Source of the DNA: Janthinobacterium sp. Marseille
GTDB lineage: Bacteria; Pseudomonadota; Gammaproteobacteria; Burkholderiales; Burkholderiaceae_D
Direction: 5' to 3'
NCBI RefSeq assembly: GCF_000013625.1
Contig: NC_009659.1
Location: forward strand, 3,782,001-3,846,000
Length of the DNA stretch: 64,000 bases
Part shown: one piece after another, positions 59,429 through 64,000 of the stretch
Position numbering within the stretch: position 1 is the stretch's first letter
How the letters are laid out: each line of letters opens with the position of its first letter
The notes under the pieces: model-generated
What the model saw: the letters and a program-made list of their open reading frames with translations, nothing else
The model's database searches: none
What the model was told of the DNA's origin: nothing
Made by a program: the position numbers and the translations under genes

Positions 59429-59936
59429 GTGCCAGCGGGTTGACAAAGCCTAGAATCGTGGAGCGAGGGCGATAGCTGTAAGCCAACGCGTGCGCATCGT
59501 GCAAGGCATGGTGTTCGGGGCGACCAATCTTATCTTTTACGTGATATTCATGGCGCAGCAATTCGTTTGTGTCACGACTCGAAATACGTGCAATCTGCAG
59601 CCAGTTCGGTACGGGATCAAGCGCGGTGCGAATCATCCGCTCATCGAATTCGCTGTCAAAATGAACGAATAATTCATCATCTGGATGCCGCACCAACTGC
59701 AACCAGTTAATTATGCGGCTTCGTATTTCTTCCTGCGGACACTCTGCACCAGAATAACGGCCTAATAAGGGCAATACCGTGTCGCGTACAAACGCACTGC
59801 ATTCGCCTATTGGCGGCTGAGGCGACACTTCGATGTAAAGCTCGTCTAGGAACTTTTCGACGACAAGTCCAAGTGAAATAAGCTTGGCATCATTCAAATT
59901 CAACTGGGTAAATTCGGTGTCGAGAAATATGCGCAT
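59424..59936 (-). CDS. DEDDh 3'-5' exonuclease-like protein
   Basis: A 170-residue protein with the DEDDh exonuclease pattern: FLDTEFT (D6, E8), VHFDSEFDE and the catalytic HHALHDAHAL near the C-terminus. It resembles small 3'-5' exoribonucleases found on mobile elements. Its stop codon coincides with the transposon right flank, so the insertion left it intact. The substrate is unknown. Confidence 0.8.
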   Translation of the reverse strand: MRIFLDTEFTQLNLNDAKLISLGLVVEKFLDELYIEVSPQPPIGECSAFVRDTVLPLLGRYSGAECPQEEIRSRIINWLQLVRHPDDELFVHFDSEFDERMIRTALDPVPNWLQIARISSRDTNELLRHEYHVKDKIGRPEHHALHDAHALAYSYRPRSTILGFVNPLAL

Positions 59937-60271
59937 GTTTTATAGGGTTCGTTTTTTCGTGGCAATGGCGGACATCGCAGATTGATATGTTACACAGACA
60001 TTTAATAGAAGTGGTGCCGTTGTAATGTGCGAGGCAGCTACTTTTAATGCGGATACATGATTATCTTCACGATAGCGAAACGATGTCGTAGTGCAGTGTG
60101 ATGGTGTTGCGGTAGCATAGAGAGGCGGATTAGAACTCGATTGCGCGTTTAACTCGTTCGAAATGTGCGAAATCAGCGAAATGTTTTTTATAACAAGCGC
60201 TTGCACGGCTTAAACAGCCTGCGAACTGAGCGAAATGAGGGTACCGCCGATGGTTGGCGTATTTGATGTGA
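59937..60271. other. Gene-free segment upstream of the exonuclease
   Basis: About 335 bp with no convincing gene. Open frames here lack start signals and resemble no family. It should contain the exonuclease promoter and the end of the DUF3987 operon. Confidence 0.4.
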
Positions 60272-61660
60272 CTACGCCAATCGATAGATCCGGGTTGGTG
60301 TGCCCGGTGCATCCAAAGGACGTTGGAGCCATTGCACACAGATCTTGGGCGGCGTTGCCGCTAGTAGATGATCGAGGCTGGCATCCATCTGCGCCTTGGG
60401 TACGCGCCCCCGAAAGCACTCGGCACTGATTTCACTGCGCGTGGCTTTCCCGTGCTCCTGCAAAAACGCCAGTACCCGATTAGCGAGATCGATGGTTTGC
60501 ACCATTTTGGCTTCTTCGGCAGCACTGACAAAAACGTACCTGACCGATGCTGTGCTGTACCGCATCCACGCCATAGCAGCATCAATGTGATGAACGTCGA
60601 CGCGCAATTGCAGATCGGTCAGCGCAAACAGCATGGCCATACGCAATAGCATCGGGGCGCGGCGTTCCAGCATGGAACTAATCAGTTCGCTGCCGAGATC
60701 TTCGTTGAGCTCGCCCCGGTAAAGTTGGGCGTAGTGCCACTGAGCCTGCGCCGACAGATCCATTCGCAAGTGGTCACGCTGATCATGCCGGTCGGCACCG
60801 ACAAACTCCAGAACATCCAAAATCCTGCGCGCTATTGCATCCACCGTTGATTGTGGCGTCGCCTTTGGAAAGGGCAATACCTGTGATCGCTCAGCCCAGA
60901 TCATCAGGAATCGGTTGGCGAAACCATTGGTCAGTTCGCGGGTAGTCATCAGGACCGTCAGCTCGCTGGGCGAAATTGCTCCGCTCAGGCAGACGTGCGG
61001 GTGGCTGGCATACAGCCGATTCGACTTGGTGGCTGGCTTGAGGCAAACGCCATCCCAGCAATCCCTTAACGCTGCGGACAGTGTGTTGCCTTCTCGACGC
61101 CCTTGGTGCAACACATTGGAAAATTCAGTTTCGACCACCCACAAGCGCTTGTCCTCGATAGCAGGGATTTCTTGCCTGCCTTGCCGATAGCCGTCATGCA
61201 TCAAAGCCACCAAGCCCTCGCGGCTGGATAGGCCACCGCGATGGATCTGCGGCGGGAAGAAATCATTCAGCTCGCGCAACGCTTGGTCCATTCGTAATAC
61301 CAGTGACAGAGCATCGCCCTTGCGGCCGCGACCAGAACGCCCGATGTGCAAACAAAACATGCGCGCGTGATGCCAGGTATTGCCAATGGGCAGATAGACC
61401 CCGCGCCCAATTGCACATGAGAGATAGGCCATGAAATTGGCCGCAATGGCATAAGCATTGGTTTCGGTGCCTTCACTGCCTGCTCGCGCAACATCGCCAA
61501 CAAGACCATATAAACATGCCGGATCAGCGTGCGGTGAGTTGCGGTGTGTGGCCATCTGCGTCTCGCTGATCGGCTCGCCATCGACAGCAGATTGACGTGT
61601 CGGGGCCGATGCTGAAGATTCAGGTGCAGGCGAGTCAGCGGTCATTCCATCGTTGTTCAT
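60272..61660 (-). CDS. DUF3987-like P-loop protein of the recombinase/ParB operon
   Basis: A 462-residue protein resembling DUF3987 (primase/helicase-associated) proteins of phages and plasmids. A modified P-loop (GRSGRGRKGDALSLVL, residues ~118-133) and a later FANRFLMIWAERS segment fit. The first ~45 residues are low complexity. The ATG directly follows the ParB stop (TAAATG), so it is translated as part of the operon. Confidence 0.7.
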   Translation of the reverse strand: MNNDGMTADSPAPESSASAPTRQSAVDGEPISETQMATHRNSPHADPACLYGLVGDVARAGSEGTETNAYAIAANFMAYLSCAIGRGVYLPIGNTWHHARMFCLHIGRSGRGRKGDALSLVLRMDQALRELNDFFPPQIHRGGLSSREGLVALMHDGYRQGRQEIPAIEDKRLWVVETEFSNVLHQGRREGNTLSAALRDCWDGVCLKPATKSNRLYASHPHVCLSGAISPSELTVLMTTRELTNGFANRFLMIWAERSQVLPFPKATPQSTVDAIARRILDVLEFVGADRHDQRDHLRMDLSAQAQWHYAQLYRGELNEDLGSELISSMLERRAPMLLRMAMLFALTDLQLRVDVHHIDAAMAWMRYSTASVRYVFVSAAEEAKMVQTIDLANRVLAFLQEHGKATRSEISAECFRGRVPKAQMDASLDHLLAATPPKICVQWLQRPLDAPGTPTRIYRLA

Positions 61661-62542
61661 TTACTTGTCCAGCGATACCGTCTGGACAATGCTTTCGAAT
61701 TCGACCAGCACGTCAGGCTGATTTTGGGTGAGGAAACGGATGACCGCCTCGTTGTCCAGCAGCTTGACCAGATAGCCCTTGGCGAGAACGAGATTTAATA
61801 CGTCTTGGCCGTAGGTTTGCTCGACCATTTTGTACTGTCCTTGAAGGTTGGCCATTTCCCGCTCCATTTTCGCTATCTGCTCCTGCGACACGCCTGTCAT
61901 TTTCTGTGGCTTTTTGCCTTCGACCAGCAATTCGGCCGGCGTCGCCACCAGCATGGCTTCGGCGTAGGCTGTCGTCACCGTGTTCGCAGATACCATCAAC
62001 TCGACACATTCCACCTGCCTGGTAGTCTTCATCTTGCGCAGCACGCGGGAAATCTCGGCAGAAAACTGCCGGTCCTTCAGCATTTCTGCAGCCTCGGGGC
62101 AAATACCATCCAGCAAGTTCATTTTCTTGATAATTTGACTGACATCGACGCTGAGCGCCCTTGCCAGACGCTCGGTCGAGACGCCACGCTCAATCGCGCG
62201 TCGGATCATGAAATGCTCTTGGATGGTCGACAGGCGATTGACTCGGCTGTTGTATGTATATCCCTCGTCATCCTTGGCCACCAAACACGGCGCATCGACA
62301 TAACCCAGGTCACTCAGGACAATGAGGCGGATATGCCCATCCAGCAGCATATGTTGATCCGACTTCTTAACCGCTTGGGTGACTGAAAGAGGTTCGATCA
62401 ATCCGACCTCCTCGATCGAGGAACGAATTTGTTTGAATTTCCGCGATGTCACGAGTCCTTCCGGTACTTTATGTGAGGGCAGAATATTCGCCAATGGAAC
62501 CGACAAGGCATCCATCGAAAAACCGAGGGAGATACCAGTCAT
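61661..62542 (-). CDS. ParB/RepB-type protein 1
   Basis: A 293-residue ParB-like protein with an N-terminal nuclease-like domain (LANILPSHKVPEG...LLDGHIRLIVL) and a central helix-turn-helix (GVSTERLARALSVDVSQIIKKMNLLDG). The start MTGISLGF at 62542 overlaps the previous stop (ATGA); a GTG 18 nt upstream is possible. It may act in DNA maintenance of the element. Confidence 0.75.
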   Translation of the reverse strand: MTGISLGFSMDALSVPLANILPSHKVPEGLVTSRKFKQIRSSIEEVGLIEPLSVTQAVKKSDQHMLLDGHIRLIVLSDLGYVDAPCLVAKDDEGYTYNSRVNRLSTIQEHFMIRRAIERGVSTERLARALSVDVSQIIKKMNLLDGICPEAAEMLKDRQFSAEISRVLRKMKTTRQVECVELMVSANTVTTAYAEAMLVATPAELLVEGKKPQKMTGVSQEQIAKMEREMANLQGQYKMVEQTYGQDVLNLVLAKGYLVKLLDNEAVIRFLTQNQPDVLVEFESIVQTVSLDK

Positions 62543-63438
62543 GCCATGCTCCCGGGCCACACCCGTTCAGCCAGATACTTCGGTAGCGTATCAAGTCCTT
62601 CGGCGCGCAGCAGATTGGTAAAGTTCTCGTCGATAAGAAGTTCGCGCAAAGCGCCCACTATAAAAAGCAGGCGCTGTTGCGCGAACTCCGCCTTTTTCAC
62701 CATCAGTCGCTGCCGTTCAACTTCCTTCCGATAGGTTCTAACTAGGCTGGACTGCGTCACGTCGACTGGCTTTCTTGGCGTACCACGCGCCACCGAGCGC
62801 CCCAGTGTGTGGCGACGTTCAATCACTCGCCTGGCTTCAATTAAATGTTTGCCGCGCAGCTTTCCAGATTCATAGGCATCCTGCAAGGCTGCCTGGACCG
62901 CCTTGTCATCATCACCGGCACCAACGATTGCCAAGGCCGCGTTAAGGGGAATTTTTCCCTTTTCAACCCCGATAATCAATCGCTCTTCCCCATTTTGAAG
63001 CAGCGTCAGAATGCCGCATACGTACTCCGGCGTGAGGCCAGTTTTGGCGGCAATCGCCTTTTTGTCATAGCCCTGGTCGCGCAATGCCACTATGCCGGCG
63101 AGAATTTCCAGAGGGCGGCATTGGCGACGGGCGATATTTTCTGCGAGGCTCATGATGAACGCGTCCTCATCACTGACAGCGACGACCAGCGCAGGAATAG
63201 TGGTTTCGCCCGCGGATTTAAACGTCTTGAGGCGCCCCTCACCACAAACAAGCAAATACCGTTCGGTGCCGTCCTCCCCTGCGCGCGGGGTCACGGTAAT
63301 CGGCTTCTTAAGTCCGATCGCGTGAATATTGTCGGCAATTTCGTCAAAGATTTTGTTGTTACGTTCGCGAGGGTTATGGACATCGATGCGGTCCACCGGA
63401 ATCATGCGTAACTCACCAGCTTTGTGGTTCTTGTTCAT
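62539..63438 (-). CDS. ParB/RepB-type protein 2
   Basis: A 299-residue ParB-like protein: N-terminal CGEGRLKTFKSAGETTIPALV and SLAENIARRQCRPLEI, followed by a helix-turn-helix (YDKKAIAAKTGLTPEYVCGILTLL) and a basic C-terminal part. Its ATG overlaps the upstream stop (ATGA). No ParA gene is seen in the window. Confidence 0.78.
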   Translation of the reverse strand: MNKNHKAGELRMIPVDRIDVHNPRERNNKIFDEIADNIHAIGLKKPITVTPRAGEDGTERYLLVCGEGRLKTFKSAGETTIPALVVAVSDEDAFIMSLAENIARRQCRPLEILAGIVALRDQGYDKKAIAAKTGLTPEYVCGILTLLQNGEERLIIGVEKGKIPLNAALAIVGAGDDDKAVQAALQDAYESGKLRGKHLIEARRVIERRHTLGRSVARGTPRKPVDVTQSSLVRTYRKEVERQRLMVKKAEFAQQRLLFIVGALRELLIDENFTNLLRAEGLDTLPKYLAERVWPGSMA

Positions 63439-64000
63439 GCCACTCTCCTTAGCCGAGTGCGTTCTGCCATTCCGAAGAGGTAATCGAGGGTGTCAAAGCG
63501 ATAGCTTTCCAGTTCAACGGCGTTCTGCTCTGCCAGGCTGAGGCGCGGCTGCCCAAAATCCAGTCGCGGCAAAAGGTAGTAATCGAGAGCGCTTTGGTTG
63601 TCATGGTCGAGCCGCACGGCCACGGTGATGTCGGGCAAGAGGCTGGTGTCGAGTCTGATTTTCCAGTGGTGCCGGCCAGAGTCGTGAGTTTGGCAACGCG
63701 CGAGCACCAGGGAAACGTTGAATTCGCCATTCACCCACAATATGTCGGTCCCCGGATCGCGCACAACCAACCCTCCCAATTCGGCGATTTGTTGTTCGGT
63801 CTGTGCCACGATGCCCGGGTGCAGGCTGCGCAAGAAACGATTCACTTCCAGATAACGATAGTCCCGGTCCGGAGTGAAGCCGACCATTTGATAGGCTTTG
63901 ACCAAGCTACCAAAGCGGAAGGCGTACACCGACGAAGAGGGCATCCCATCCGTTTCGTTAATGATCAGGCCGGAGAGGAGGCCACGTTTTTTGTAGAGGG
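63435..64000 (-). CDS. Probable serine recombinase, C-terminal part (cut by window edge)
   Basis: The frame is open to the right edge and ends at 63435. The segment LLSGLIINETDGMPSSSVYAFRF(G)-like followed by TPDRDYRYLEVNRFLR resembles the C-terminal part of large serine recombinases that accompany ParB/RepB gene pairs. The catalytic N-terminus lies outside the window. An internal ATG at 63942-63944 is not taken as the start because the frame continues upstream. Confidence 0.6.
   Translation of the reverse strand, partial: LYKKRGLLSGLIINETDGMPSSSVYAFRFGSLVKAYQMVGFTPDRDYRYLEVNRFLRSLHPGIVAQTEQQIAELGGLVVRDPGTDILWVNGEFNVSLVLARCQTHDSGRHHWKIRLDTSLLPDITVAVRLDHDNQSALDYYLLPRLDFGQPRLSLAEQNAVELESYRFDTLDYLFGMAERTRLRRVA

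Noticed and set aside
49303..59445. Canonical TGT...ACA termini at 49303 and 59443-59445
   Set aside because: The flanking 5-mers (ATGAC and AAGCC) do not match, and the right option would put the end inside the exonuclease coding sequence.

Overview
The window looks like a chromosomal segment of a betaproteobacterium, most likely in the Oxalobacteraceae (Herminiimonas/Janthinobacterium type). This is inferred from the rpoBC-rplKAJL-tuf-fusA-rpsGL layout, the protein sequences (for example RpoB starting [10 protein letters not shown]) and the neighbourhood content. No database search was possible.

Positions 1-22,070 are core information-processing genes, almost all on the minus strand: the start of one tuf gene, fusA, rpsG, rpsL, a Fur-controlled haem uptake pair (HmuS-like protein and TonB-dependent receptor), rpoC, rpoB, rplL, rplJ, rplA, rplK, nusG, secE, tRNA-Trp, a complete second tuf gene and a tRNA-Thr/Gly/Tyr cluster with a clear sigma-70 promoter. 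Positions 22,070-39,224 are ordinary housekeeping genes: a class I glutamine amidotransferase, an ArsC-like protein, a response regulator with TPRs, a diguanylate cyclase, an MFS transporter, a CorC-type CBS protein, DUF2905 paralogues, MidA, a folate-branch pair (SDR reductase and FolB), TtcA, a VOC protein, a lipoprotein, GlmU, an Lrp-type regulator and GlmS.

The accessory region starts about 23 bp after the glmS stop codon, at the classical attTn7 position. There lie three exact-register 20-bp repeats and a repeated segment that flanks a small ORF. Next comes a restriction-modification locus (McrB-like and McrC/DUF2357-like subunits, a small HTH regulator and a fused double adenine methyltransferase) that resembles the LlaI type. 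Two putative nuclease-type genes follow (CoiA-like, and DUF4365 plus TPR).

A compact Tn7-like transposon occupies about 49.3-59.4 kb. It has inverted arrays of 20-24 bp TnsB-type sites at both ends, tnsA-tnsB-tnsC, a full-length TnsD-like protein, and a second TniQ translationally coupled to a small HTH protein. No cas genes, CRISPR array or tnsE were seen. Upstream of tnsA is a dense palindromic control region containing a sigma-70 promoter and a terminator that together predict a roughly 70-nt RNA. Two further uncharacterised genes sit between tnsA and the right end.

After the transposon (59.4-64.0 kb) comes part of another mobile element: a DEDDh exonuclease, a DUF3987 protein, two ParB-like proteins and the C-terminal part of a probable serine recombinase. 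The last four form one tightly coupled minus-strand operon. Overall the region downstream of glmS is a mosaic mobile/defence island with at least three layers.
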